From Undaria pinnatifida (lineage: Eukaryota; Sar; Phaeophyceae; Laminariales; Alariaceae), in NCBI GenBank assembly GCA_012845835.1, contig JABAKD010000014.1:2286501-2350500 (forward strand): DNA of 64,000 nucleotides, written 5' to 3'. Made by a program: the position numbers and the translations under genes. The notes beneath the pieces are model-generated. The model saw only the letters and a list, made by a program, of their open reading frames with translations, was not told the origin of the DNA and did no database searches. Of this stretch, positions 57,601 to 63,189 are shown piece by piece. Within the stretch, counting starts at the first letter, position 1. Every line of letters begins with the position of its first letter.

Positions 57601-59693
57601 CTAATCCTCTTTTCCCCCGCCCCACCCTCACGTCCACCAAGCCATGCCGCCTCAACCCCCTCCTCCCTCCCCCCTCCCCCTCCCCACCCGCACCGTCACC
57701 CCCACCCCATCCCCACCCCAACCCCTTCCCACCCCCAACTCCCAATGCCCAACCCCCACCCCTAACCACCTACAGCGTCAAGGACCTGATGGAACAGAAA
57801 CCCCAACCCCCTACCTAACCCCCCCGCCCCACCCTCACGCCCACTCCCACCCCTGTCTGCCTACCTCCTCAGCGACCTGATGAACACTTCAGCGGTGGGG
57901 CAAGCCATGCCGCCCTGGCTGCACGATGTGTTCCTGGGGTATGGTGACCCTGCGGGGGCTCATTACCGAAACTTGCCCGAGCAGCTGGTGGAGGATGTGG
58001 ACTTTGGGGACACTCTGCTCGACACGGTCCACGTTAGGGAGGTGCGCGTTTCTCTTTTTTCTTGGTCATTTGGCGTTGGGGCTTCATCCCCTTATGCCCC
58101 TACTACCCAGACCTGCTCTTTTCTCTTCCCTGACCACCCCTCTCCCCTCTTGCCTGCCTGGTCACGCCTGTTCCCTGCTTCACCTACCCCGGCCTCTTGT
58201 CCCCTGCCCCCTACCAAATATCTGCACCTTCACCTCTGTCCCCTGCCTCATCACCCGTATCGCGTGCGACACCCCTCTATCCCCCTCCACCTGGCTACCC
58301 CTTTTCCCTGATATCTCTATCTGCCTCATCTCCCTCCCCTATTCCCTGCCACATACACGCTTGTCCCGTATCTAATCACCTCTGTCCCCTGCATAAACGC
58401 CCCTGCCCCCTGCCCCATCACCCCTAACCCATACTCCATAACGCCTGCCTTGAACGATATCGCCAACGGCAACATCCAGGGTCCCTACCTAATCACCCCC
58501 ATCCCCTAACCTAATAACTACAGTATTCCAAAACGCCTGTTTTGAACTCCATCCGCTGTAGCGTCTATTTCATACCCAGATATTGTGGGACTGCCCCTGG
58601 CAGGTTCTCTCTGTGCCATTATGGTGTGGAGGACACATCGAGGTGGGTCGGTACCTCGGGTCAGCGCGGAGCGGAGTCTGAGACTTCTGATGACCTTGGA
58701 GTTGTGTCAAAATGAGGCGGTACTATGTAGGGGAAAGGGACCTCGTATTCACAAGATCCCTATCGTCTAACTCGTCAACGCTAACGCGCCACCGCTATAT
58801 ATGTCCCAAATCCCCTACCTAATCACTGTTTCGTAACACCTGTTGTCAGCGATATCTCGAAGGACTACCTAGTTCCCCCTATCCCCTCCCGTACCTCATC
58901 ACCCCTATCCTCCACCCCCTATCTCCTACCCAATCACTTCCAGCTATCTCATATCTCTACCTCATCACCCTTATTCCCTATTCCCCACCTCAAAACCCCT
59001 GTCTCCTATCCCCTACCTAATCATCCCCATCCCCTATCCCCTACCTCATCACCGCTATCCCCTATCTCTTACCTCATCACCGCTATCCCCTATCCCCTAC
59101 GTCATCACCACTATCCCCTATGCGTATCCCCTATCTCTACCTCATCGCCCTTATCCCCTATCCCCTACCTCAAAACCCCTGTCCCCTATCCCCTACCTAA
59201 CCACCCCTATTCCCTATCCCGTACCTCATCACCCCTATCCTCTATCCCCTACCTATTCACCCCTGTCCCTTATCCCCTATTTCATCACCCCTATCCCCTA
59301 CCTTATCACCCCTATCCCCTATCCCCTACCTCATCACCCCCATCCCCTATTCCCTACCTCATCACCCCTATTCCCTATTCCTAATCACTACCACGTATTC
59401 CTTATCCCCTGCTCTCAATTATATCGTCAATGGCCACCTAGTACCCTCCCCACTATTCCCTATTACCTCCCTAATCGCCCCTATATCCCCTATCCCCTAC
59501 CTATCCCCCACCTCATCACCCCTGTCCCCTATTCCATAACGCCTGCTTTGGACGATGGCAACCATTGCAGGGTTTCCCGGGGGCGGCGTTCAAGTTCGCT
59601 GACGAGTCCGGGAAGGCTCTTTCACCCGATGAGGTTTCGCCGCCGTTCAGGCTTTCTTTTTCGTCAGAACTTCCGGTGGCGGGCGCGGAACCG
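29520..59693 (+). CDS. AQR: Aquarius (intron-binding spliceosomal helicase), 18 exons, 3' half missing from window
   Basis: This gene encodes the ortholog of Aquarius (IBP160), an SF1 RNA helicase that sits on the intron upstream of the branch point in the spliceosome. Coding exons are 29520-30665, 31744-31917, 32557-33372, 33747-33884, 35879-35993, 36885-37032, 40121-40244, 41015-41173, 41579-41696, 45631-45740, 47096-47238, 48134-48338, 50858-50974, 53916-54334, 54855-54948, 57058-57224, 57873-58041 and 59571-59693. All junctions are GT-AG and keep one frame of 1,495 codons. Colinear family signatures include [41 protein letters not shown] and [14 protein letters not shown]. The product is much longer than the matching half of the human protein because of a Gly/Arg-rich N-terminus, an acidic and basic insertion in exon 3 and a Gln/His/Met repeat in exon 14. 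The Walker A motif GPPGTGKT and later helicase motifs are absent, so the rest should lie beyond 64000. Joins were worked out by eye from frame and family similarity; no transcript was available. Confidence 0.9.
31682..31700 (+). repeat. Echo of AQR exon 2 5' edge
   Basis: CCCCTCCCAG then GTATCAGGTCTAGAT matches the real CCCCTCCCAG then GTGTCGACCATCTAC 62 bp downstream. The preceding AACGCC segment is also duplicated. Confidence 0.65.
31744..31917 (+). CDS. AQR: AQR exon 2 (codons 383-440)
   Basis: This exon encodes the most conserved N-terminal helical block, with IYRKEL followed by [16 protein letters not shown] and HLMST. It lies between a CCCAG acceptor and a GTGAGT donor and starts and ends in phase 0. 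Confidence 0.95.
32345..32550 (+). repeat. Pyrimidine-rich tandem repeat before AQR exon 3
   Basis: An 18-20 bp unit like CCCTTGTCCCCTATCCCCG repeats about ten times and forms the tract leading to the exon 3 acceptor. Confidence 0.85.
32557..33372 (+). CDS. AQR: AQR exon 3 with long low-complexity insertion (codons 441-712)
   Basis: The exon opens with [15 protein letters not shown], continues with FSAFFESAL and closes with [18 protein letters not shown], matching the conserved helical region. Between FFESAL and LSMHE is an insertion of roughly 140 residues that is first Gly/Lys-rich, then Glu/Asp-rich, then Lys/Arg-rich; it is not part of the family core. The acceptor is CTGCAG and the donor GTGAGT, both in phase 0. 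Confidence 0.92.
33747..33884 (+). CDS. AQR: AQR exon 4 (codons 713-758)
   Basis: This exon starts with [20 protein letters not shown] and ends with [10 protein letters not shown], colinear with the helical repeat domain. The donor, CTCAAG followed by GTAATT, is the first unit of a long array of similar sequences in the intron. Confidence 0.95.
33877..34475 (+). repeat. Minisatellite of AQR exon 4 5' splice-site copies
   Basis: About 20 or more units of 18-35 bp carry the consensus TTACCTCAAGGTAAC followed by TTCGTGTG. The first unit is the real exon 4 end (ACCTCAAG) and its donor (GTAATT). The unit core TTACCTCAAGGTAA is nearly a perfect palindrome. Confidence 0.9.
35879..35993 (+). CDS. 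AQR: AQR exon 5 (codons 759-796 plus one base)
   Basis: The exon encodes a helical stretch with [18 protein letters not shown], matching the family segment before the CERF motif. It begins after CCACAAG in phase 0 and ends in phase 1. The donor GTGAGA at 35994 was chosen; a second GT three bases earlier gives the same frame with one glycine fewer. Confidence 0.85.
36045..36290 (+). repeat. Single dispersed copy of the 5990-7165 array unit
   Basis: GGTTTTCCACACCACGCGGG, GGTGTCGACCCGGG and CGGCCAATCACAATCAGCGG match the array unit. Confidence 0.65.
36470..36515 (+). repeat. (ACAG)n microsatellite
   Basis: A short run of GACA/CAGA repeats in AQR intron 5. Confidence 0.9.
36885..37032 (+). CDS. 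AQR: AQR exon 6 (codons 797-845 plus two bases)
   Basis: The first part is a short acidic Gly/Glu-rich linker; the second encodes [19 protein letters not shown], a clear match to the family's conserved CERF helix. It ends in phase 2 at GTACAT and joins exon 7 to complete an arginine codon. Confidence 0.93.
38060..38335 (+). repeat. Left arm of an inverted repeat in AQR intron 6
   Basis: It matches the complement of 39345-39612 over at least 250 bases, including CGGGGGTCG, GCACGACG, CAGAAACC, ATCGCACCAGGCCACACA and TGATTGATTTTGCCGGGAGA. The arms are about 1 kb apart. Confidence 0.85.
39345..39612 (-). repeat. Right arm of an inverted repeat in AQR intron 6
   Basis: Partner of 38060-38335 in the opposite direction. 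A weaker CACACAGCAG-rich relative is found at about 42240-42365. Confidence 0.85.
39763..39796 (+). repeat. Echo of AQR exon 7 5' edge, copy 1
   Basis: CGGCAG then GCGTTTTTTCTTTGTATC and TCTGGAGGATAT copies the real GCGTTTCCTGTGCGTGGTT and CTGGAGGATAT. The AG is kept. The preceding TTTT/GCATG-rich intron sequence is copied too. Confidence 0.85.
39958..39990 (+). repeat. Echo of AQR exon 7 5' edge, copy 2
   Basis: CGGCAG then GCGTTTTCCGTACGTGGTT and CTTAAAGATAT copies the exon start; the upstream GGTTTCCACGCATGCAT matches GGTTCCACAAATGCGT before the real exon. Confidence 0.88.
40121..40244 (+). CDS. AQR: AQR exon 7 (codons 846-887)
   Basis: This exon begins after CTGCAG and encodes [16 protein letters not shown] followed by [13 protein letters not shown]. 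It follows a 3.1-kb intron that carries two degraded copies of this exon's first 30 or so bases (see echoes near 39763 and 39958). It ends in phase 0. Confidence 0.93.
41015..41173 (+). CDS. AQR: AQR exon 8 (codons 888-940)
   Basis: The exon starts with the signature [17 protein letters not shown] and continues to [10 protein letters not shown]. The acceptor is GAGCAG and the donor GTGATT, both in phase 0. The GFEINDQTG motif is almost identical in animals. Confidence 0.96.
41190..41410 (+). repeat. AT-rich TTCGATATT/TTTGATATT tract in AQR intron 8
   Basis: Degenerate repetition of GATATT, GATAGT and TTCGATATTCG words. Confidence 0.75.
41579..41696 (+). CDS. AQR: AQR exon 9 (codons 941-979 plus one base)
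   Basis: It encodes [20 protein letters not shown] and a following helix, in the position of the family's LVKFFGPL segment but more diverged. It follows a pyrimidine-rich tract ending TTTCTCAG and ends in phase 1 at GTATTA. Confidence 0.85.
42096..42901 (+). mobile_element. DNA transposon with long inverted ends and TTA target duplication (PIF/Harbinger-like)
   Basis: The ends GGCCGTTTCTTATAGCATTG and the complement of GGCCGTTTCTTTTAGCATTG are nearly identical inverted repeats of about 60 bp. TTA lies directly outside both ends (42093-42095 and 42902-42904). A 3-bp TTA/TAA duplication is characteristic of PIF/Harbinger elements. At 806 bp it is too short for a full transposase and is probably non-autonomous. 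Confidence 0.8.
42370..42640 (-). CDS. Possible protein fragment inside the Harbinger-like element
   Basis: From ATG at 42640 the minus strand encodes [38 protein letters not shown], an acidic [12 protein letters not shown] run and basic KRRR. The middle looks protein-like, but no family was recognised. It may be a remnant of a gene carried by the parent transposon. No intact ends can be assigned. Confidence 0.3.
43535..44064 (+). mobile_element. MITE family 1, two tandem copies
   Basis: The first (43535-43784) lacks the right inverted end; the second (43788-44064) is complete. Both begin GAGTGATTCTTACTACGATAGC and contain a run of about 20 C. Confidence 0.8.
45631..45740 (+). CDS. AQR: AQR exon 10 (codons 980-1016)
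   Basis: It follows the 3.9-kb intron 9. A Gly/Ala linker leads into [20 protein letters not shown], matching the helix before the family's PLYP motif. The acceptor is GTGCAG, the donor GTATGT, and the joined frame is correct. Confidence 0.92.
46621..46680 (+). repeat. Echo of AQR exon 11 5' edge, copy 1
   Basis: GTGAACGAGCTGCCGCTGTA and CCCTAACGAAGATGTCC then GTGGGACGAGAACCTTG copies the exon start at about 90 percent identity. The acceptor AG has become GG. Confidence 0.93.
46781..46830 (+). repeat. Echo of AQR exon 11 5' edge, copy 2
   Basis: GTGGATGAGCTGCCGCTGTA then CCCTAACGAAGCCTTCTTG. The CAG acceptor is kept. The copy dissolves into a run of C. Confidence 0.93.
46938..46997 (+). repeat. 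Echo of AQR exon 11 5' edge, copy 3
   Basis: GAGCGAGCTCCCTTGGTACC then CTCACGAAGCTCTTCTGTGG and GACGAGAACC. The acceptor AG is lost and frame-breaking changes are present. Confidence 0.9.
47096..47238 (+). CDS. AQR: AQR exon 11 (codons 1017-1063 plus two bases)
   Basis: This exon encodes [19 protein letters not shown] and [16 protein letters not shown], one of the best conserved parts of Aquarius. Three degraded copies of its first ~50 bases lie upstream in intron 10 at a spacing of about 158 bp. Confidence 0.96.
47285..47485 (+). repeat. 33-bp tandem repeat in AQR intron 11
   Basis: About five units of GTGCGGTTACCGTTAGGG and CGGGGTCCCAGTTTA. Confidence 0.85.
47511..47540 (+). repeat. Echo of AQR exon 12 5' edge
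   Basis: GGGAGCTTCAATCTCTTCCG then GTTGG copies the real GAGCTTCAATCTGTTCCGATTGG. The acceptor CAG has become CGG. Confidence 0.85.
48134..48338 (+). CDS. AQR: AQR exon 12 (codons 1064-1132)
   Basis: It encodes [16 protein letters not shown], then [17 protein letters not shown] and GEKVPAE, colinear with the family core after the stalk. The acceptor is GGCAG and the donor GTATGT. Echoes of its 5' edge (near 47511) and its 3' edge (near 48791) lie in the flanking introns. Confidence 0.96.
48791..48860 (+). repeat. Echo of AQR exon 12 3' edge and donor
   Basis: GCATTGCGGAGGTCAAGCAG then GAGGGAGAAAGTTCCTGCC, GAG and GTATGC copies the exon end and its donor. The GT is intact. Confidence 0.9.
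48862..49180 (-). mobile_element. MITE family 3, longer relative
   Basis: Inverted ends AGTGGTCCCTCTATAG and the complement of AGAGGTCCCTCTTTA, with internal GTGCCTGTG(A/G)AATCGCT blocks repeated and shared with 20817-21010. Confidence 0.7.
49390..49475 (+). repeat. 46-bp tandem duplication
   Basis: GTGTTGGTGTTTGTACTCTG followed by TTTTTTTTTCGTTTGT occurs twice in a row. Confidence 0.85.
49548..49618 (+). repeat. (GCCTT)n microsatellite
   Basis: About 14 units of CCTTG, one changed to GGTTG. Confidence 0.95.
49720..50500. other. AQR intron 12 interior, nothing recognised
   Basis: A plus-strand frame at 49824-50441 is open for 205 codons but has no recognisable domain or splice context and is treated as chance. 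Confidence 0.5.
50506..50753 (+). mobile_element. MITE family 1 copy in AQR intron 12
   Basis: The core AACGAACGTTTTATGGCTGC and CGACCGGGAGCTGGTTTTGA with a CCCCCCCCCC left end and a GGGGGGATACTGCTGTAGG right end matches the family. Confidence 0.8.
50858..50974 (+). CDS. AQR: AQR exon 13 (codons 1133-1171)
   Basis: It encodes [17 protein letters not shown] and [18 protein letters not shown], matching the family segment with DEWEGLRKHDV. The acceptor is CCTAAG and the donor GTGAGT, phase 0 at both ends. A degraded copy of its 3' edge lies at about 51415-51465. Confidence 0.95.
51415..51470 (+). repeat. Echo of AQR exon 13 3' edge and donor
   Basis: GGAGCTCGACGCCGTCCTCC then TTGTCTCGATCCAGTCCCCC and GTGTGAGTCGCC copies the end of exon 13 and its donor GTGAGTCGCC. 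The GT is kept. Confidence 0.92.
51878..52446 (-). repeat. Tandem array of six family 2 mini-elements
   Basis: Six head-to-tail units of about 95 bp each have TTAGAGCCCCCCAAAATCCC, TCCCTATACTAACTTCAAGT and GTTTCGAGTAGTGAAGGCGT. The close similarity between units points to recent expansion. Confidence 0.9.
53040..53410 (+). repeat. CCCAACCCCC-type low-complexity tract
   Basis: AACCCCCTACC and AACTCCC words recur in AQR intron 13; the segment 53195-53280 is partly repeated at 53340-53410. Confidence 0.8.
53916..54334 (+). CDS. AQR: AQR exon 14, Gln/His/Met repeat and RGG region (codons 1172-1310)
   Basis: The frame is open from the GAGCAG acceptor to the phase-2 donor and joins exon 15 correctly. 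It holds a 15-bp tandem repeat encoding MQHPQ at about 54005-54120, then a [10 protein letters not shown] stretch and [10 protein letters not shown]. In other species this position is a short loop, so the exon is a species-specific expansion of the loop. Confidence 0.82.
54700..54822 (+). repeat. Tandem duplication of about 60 bp in AQR intron 14
   Basis: GAACGATCGTCACATTGTTT and GAACGATCGTCACACTGTTC follow similar GGTGGAGGRCRG-type starts. Confidence 0.8.
54855..54948 (+). CDS. AQR: AQR exon 15 (codons 1311-1342)
   Basis: It encodes [20 protein letters not shown], matching the family strand GLVYVRGCEI. It begins after TGGCCAG and ends in phase 0 at GTGAGT. Confidence 0.9.
55020..55175 (-). 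repeat. Two family 2 mini-elements in tandem
   Basis: Two units with TCCCTCCCTATACTGAATTC and AAGTAAATTTGTCCCCAA, in AQR intron 15. Confidence 0.75.
56264..56330 (+). repeat. Echo of AQR exon 16 5' edge, copy 1
   Basis: AACGCGCCGGTGCTGGGGAA then CAAGCGAAGCCCCTCTGG copies the first ~45 exon bases, with the acceptor degraded. Confidence 0.85.
56447..56510 (+). repeat. Echo of AQR exon 16 5' edge, copy 2
   Basis: GTGCACAG then GAAAACGTGCCGCCGGTGCG and CGCCCTACGGCGGAGATTGG. The AG is kept. Confidence 0.87.
56619..56680 (+). repeat. Echo of AQR exon 16 5' edge, copy 3
   Basis: CTCAG then ATAAACGCGCCACCGGTGGG and CAACTAGCGCAAGCTCCGGC, GTGGGCTGGACC. The AG is kept and this is one of the closest copies. 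Confidence 0.9.
56780..56840 (+). repeat. Echo of AQR exon 16 5' edge, copy 4
   Basis: CTCAG then AAAACGCGCCGTCGGCGGGG and AACACGCGCACCCCCCTCCG. The AG is kept. Confidence 0.88.
57058..57224 (+). CDS. AQR: AQR exon 16 (codons 1343-1397 plus two bases)
   Basis: It encodes [15 protein letters not shown] and [13 protein letters not shown], the family's DPNQYQQDM and KENNFKAVLETIR segment. The acceptor is GCACAG and the donor GTGGGT. Four degraded copies of its first ~60 bases lie upstream. Confidence 0.95.
57423..57475 (+). repeat. Echo of AQR exon 17 5' edge, copy 1
   Basis: CCTCAG then GGACCTGATGGAAACCCCAG and CGATGGGGCAAGCCGTGCCG copies about 45 exon bases. The AG is kept. Confidence 0.93.
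57572..57660 (+). repeat. Echo of AQR exon 17 5' edge, copy 2, split
   Basis: CCTCAG then GGATCTGATGGAACATGCC; a second piece, CAAGCCATGCCGCCTCAACC, follows at 57638 after a pyrimidine-rich insertion. Confidence 0.88.
57783..57800 (+). repeat. Echo of AQR exon 17 5' edge, copy 3
   Basis: GCGTCAAGGACCTGATGGAA is the shortest copy; only the first exon bases remain. Confidence 0.8.
57873..58041 (+). CDS. AQR: AQR exon 17 (codons 1398-1454)
   Basis: It encodes [20 protein letters not shown] and [11 protein letters not shown], nearly identical to the animal protein at WLHDIILGYGDPSSAHY. The acceptor is CCTCAG, the donor GTGCGC. Three partial copies of its start lie upstream. Confidence 0.95.
58434..58490 (+). 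repeat. Echo of the AQR exon 18 acceptor region
   Basis: CCATAACGCCTGCCTTGAAC, GATATCGCCAACGGCAACAT and CCAGGGTCCC copies the sequence CCATAACGCCTGCTTTGGAC leading into the exon 18 acceptor. Weaker copies lie at 58523-58561, 58830-58875 and 59395-59445. Confidence 0.75.
58850..59530 (+). repeat. Pyrimidine-rich minisatellite in AQR intron 17
   Basis: Units such as CTACCTCATCACCCCTATCC and CCTATCCC repeat for about 700 bp up to the exon 18 acceptor region. Confidence 0.92.
59571..59693 (+). CDS. AQR: AQR exon 18 (codons 1455-1495), last recognised in window
   Basis: It encodes [19 protein letters not shown] and [12 protein letters not shown], matching the family's PPFRITFP strand just before the helicase core. 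The acceptor is TTGCAG and the donor GTGAGA. No further convincing exon was found before 64000. Confidence 0.88.
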
Positions 59694-59784
59694 GTGAGAT
59701 ATAATTTTACTGTTTTCGTGTTTTTTTTTCTTTTTTTAATGTATTAGTGTAGTTTATCACTTCTTGTATTACTTTTTTTTTTCT

Positions 59785-60115
59785 TGTTATTGTCCTCCGG
59801 CGGATAAGGAAGAAAAAAAAATAAAGCTTAAGCTCACCCCATCTCCACATATTTTCATACACGTCGTGTGGCTGTTTAGCTCAATTGCACTCGCAATCCA
59901 GCGCTATTGATAGTTGGCATATTCGGTTCCTGTGGCAGTGACAGCGCGAGCTGTCCCTACCGGCGGTCACCGTTACCACTACAGCAGCCCAAGCTGCCGT
60001 GGTATATGGCTGCGTGAGTATGTCGACCCGACTTGATCCCCGGGGACCGTGCGGTGGCGACCAACCACCCGGAAAGTCGTCTCTTCGGGTATTGTAGGAC
60101 GTGCGCAAGTCCACC
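59785..60115 (+). repeat. tRNA-related SINE-like element, copy 2
   Basis: It matches 12060-12365: TCCTCCGGCGGATAAGG, ATTTTCATACACGTCGTG, the tRNA-like TTTAGCTCAATTGCACTCGC and AGTATGTCGACCCGAC. Confidence 0.65.
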
Positions 60116-60307
60116 CACTTAAGAAGTCCCCCCGGCCACGAGAAAACAGCCTTTCAGCCCAAATATATGGGTCGACGGTCTAGTTGTGACCCGCCAAGGC
60201 GTCTCTGCACTACTTATACTAGTTTTAGTGTGTGGAGTTAGTTCCTTGACGGCTGTCCGTCAACGGGCAAGGGTGCCGTCAACCCCCGACATTTTTTTTT
60301 TTTTCAG

Positions 60308-60390
60308 CCAGACTCTGTCCAGCGACGGTCCACCGTACCCGCTCGGGCCACCCGTTCGGGCGTTGGTCCTCGAAGAAGATATTCTACTGT
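60308..60390 (+). repeat. Possible echo of the next AQR exon
   Basis: After a run of T and CAG, one frame reads SSDGPPYPLGPPVRALV, which resembles the Aquarius segment RGPYPYNQPKRN expected shortly after exon 18. It does not join exon 18 in frame and soon meets a stop, so it is more like an echo than an exon. Confidence 0.35.
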
Positions 60391-60839
60391 AGAATGATCT
60401 TGTTTTGGTTAGTCTGAAGTGTTATTAATTGTGCGGAGAGGATGTTTGTACTGTAAAGCTCAGGTGTTTCGCCAGGTGTTTCGCCGCTGTGGTTTCCCGA
60501 ACACGTTGGGTGAGTTTGAGTAGGGCGTTTTGAGTTTTCCCACGGTAGGTATATGGCACTTTTTTGGGCCAAACGTTTCGGACCGGCTGCGCTCAAGTGT
60601 GAGACTATCGGCTAGTATGGTATAACGGGGACCGCGGGTAGGGACAGCTCGCGCTATCCCTATCGCGGGAACCGAAGGACACGCCAGAAAACCAGCTGGG
60701 TTGCGAATGTAATTCAATTAAGATCGACACACGACGTGTATGAAAACATCGTGGAAGTGTGGTGAGCTTGAGCTTTATTTTTCCTCATTCGCCAGAGGAT
60801 TAAAACAAAAGAGAACAAAAAAAAAATGGTGGGTATACT

Positions 60840-61010
60840 CGTTTTAGCACTATTAATAGCGCAAGGAAATGTTGGTCGGGTTGCGCGAAAGAACGCCTTC
60901 CAAGTCATGTTTCGGGTGACATGGTGAGCTCCTCCATGTTATAGGAGCTCAGCTCAGATATTTCTTAGAATCTGCTGCGCTCCTATCGCGGGATGATTCG
61001 TTTGCGAGAT
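60840..61010 (+). repeat. Dispersed repeat with GTTGGTCGGGTTGCGCG core, copy 2
   Basis: It matches 12940-13105, including the GAGCTCCTC ... GGAGCTCAG pair. Confidence 0.6.
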
Positions 61011-61049
61011 ACGTACCAACACTTAGTTGGGGAGGAAAACATATGATAT

Positions 61050-62110
61050 CATAGTACAAGGCTCCCTTTTGGAATGGGGTTGGCTTGGAATGCTGGCGGT
61101 GTCGGAAAGTTGAGGAGGGTGGCAAACGGCTTGTAAAAGCTACGGAACGAATAATTAGCCACCGCGCAAGTAGCCCGGCAAGTGTAAGCCCGTACGAGTT
61201 TGTTTGATTGTTTGTGTCAATGGTGCAAGGTTCCCTCCTCCGGGATGGGGTTGACTTGATATCCCGGCGGCGTCGCGAGCCGAAGAAGGGGTAACGTTAG
61301 AGACTTTGCAATTATTTGTACATGCGAGTTACCACCGTTTTTTCTGTTGCTGCTTGCTTCGTATAGTACCTGGTGTACGAGGTCCGACGATGTGCGTTAG
61401 ATCGCTGCATTGGGCGTGAAAATGTCGCCGTGGTTTCGGGCTCCTGCTATCTATGCACAGGCGAGAGCTTGGAGCACGGCAGTACAGCTGCTGCTGTACT
61501 GCTGTTGTACTGCTGTACACTGATTTTGTGGCTGCGAGGCTGAGTGGCTGCCTTTGCGAAAAATCAATCCACCGCTCTTGATCGTTTAATGTGCCTATGA
61601 CCGCACACATACTCCACTCACGTACAGAACCACACACATGCACACAGAAGCACCTTCCGTGGCTGTCACAAAGGGTTGCTGCTGCTGCTGCTGTTACTGC
61701 TGCGTCGCAGCGGATAGGAGAGATGGAAACATGTTTGAACGGATGGTGTTGTACAGCGGGCGGGAGAGCGGAGCGAATTAAAAAATGCGAGAGCGGAGCG
61801 GGTTATTAACAAATATATATGTTATAATGGTGGGGTTTTCCACAGCACCCACTCGGCTCAGCGAGGCGGACCTCACCCCCTTGAATATAGAGCCAGCTCG
61901 GCGACTTCAAATGCTCAGAGCACGCGCCACGGAGCTCGGCCGAGATAGACATACGTCGTAACGTACCGACGGAGACTCCTCGCTCGCCCCCCAGCCGAAA
62001 AACACGCCAAAAAAAACTCGGCCGCCGGCGACCAACATACCAGACGAAAATATACATGTACGCTACGATGGAGGTGCACTACGTTTCTTCTGAGGTTGCT
62101 CACATTTGGA
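61050..62110. other. Intronic or intergenic DNA, nothing recognised
   Basis: An internal pair of similar segments lies at 61055-61120 and 61230-61295 (GGCTCCCTTTTGGAATGGGG-like). CTGCTG/CAGCAG-type runs occur near 61475-61520 and 61675-61705. No AQR exon was found. Confidence 0.45.
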
Positions 62111-62114
62111 ACTT

Positions 62115-62278
62115 GACCCTCCCGATACCAATTTTCAAGTAAATTTGTCCCCAAGAAAGGTTTCCAGCTGTAAAGGCGTTAAGAAACCACCCCCCTTTTA
62201 GAGCCCCCAAATCCCTCCCTGTACTAACTTCAAGTAATTTTGTCCCCAAAAAAGGTTTCCAGTCGTACAGGCGTTAAT
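62115..62278 (-). repeat. Two family 2 mini-elements
   Basis: They share AAGTAAATTTGTCCCCAAG, TTTAGAGCCCCCAAATCCCT and TTTCCAGTCGTACAGGCGTT. The first is truncated. Confidence 0.75.
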
Positions 62279-63189
62279 AATCCTCCCGAAAACTGATTTT
62301 GGAGAGAAGTGAAGCTGCCACCGGATGATAAATTCCCATGTCCTATTAATAGTTATAACTGGAGGGGGGGGGGAGGAAAGACGCCTGTGGCCACCGCTTG
62401 CCCAGAAAAGGACGATGAGGAGATGTAAAACCTCTTTTACGAGTTGAGCTATTAGGTAGGTGCACGAGGAGAATCAACATGCCCCGAAACCTTATTTTGG
62501 AGGAAAGTAAACACTGCCACCGGATGAAAAAGGCCATGTGGCCTAGTTGGGTACAAGTACACGACGACGAGAATCACACATGCAACAACAACGAAAAAAT
62601 GTCCTATTATTTTTTTTTTTTCCGACGATTTTGGGTGTACCCCTTTAGAGCCCCCAAACCCCTCCCTATACTAACTTTAAGTAATTTTGTCCCCAAAAAG
62701 GGTTTTCAGTTCTAAAGGGGTTAAGGAGCCCCTAAAATAGTCGTTCAGAAACCATTTTCGCCAAAAAAAGGTATACCTCTATCGTAGCACGTGCCGTTTT
62801 TTCTTTTATTGTACGCTTTATATTATTCCAGGTATGCTTTTTTACATTCGCACATTGAGACCGACGAACGTAGTGACCCGAGACCGACGCAGCCCAACCC
62901 ACGTGAGGTGGTTAGAAATTAAAAAATAAAATGTTTTGGTTTAACGCAATTCTAACCTGGCTTACGGGGGTTGCGGGTTGGGTTGGCCTTGGGGTCGTGT
63001 CGGTTCGTCGGTTTCAATACTATACAGTACCTGGTATATGCCTGGCGTTTTTTTTTTTTTTTCTTCAGGTTTTGTTGAATCGCGCAAATACCCTACAGGT
63101 AACGCGGCGGCAAACACGCTTCGTAGTGCGGTGCTTGATGTTGCGTGGGGTGGAATTACTACTACTGTAGTGCAGTACCTGGTAGTTGT

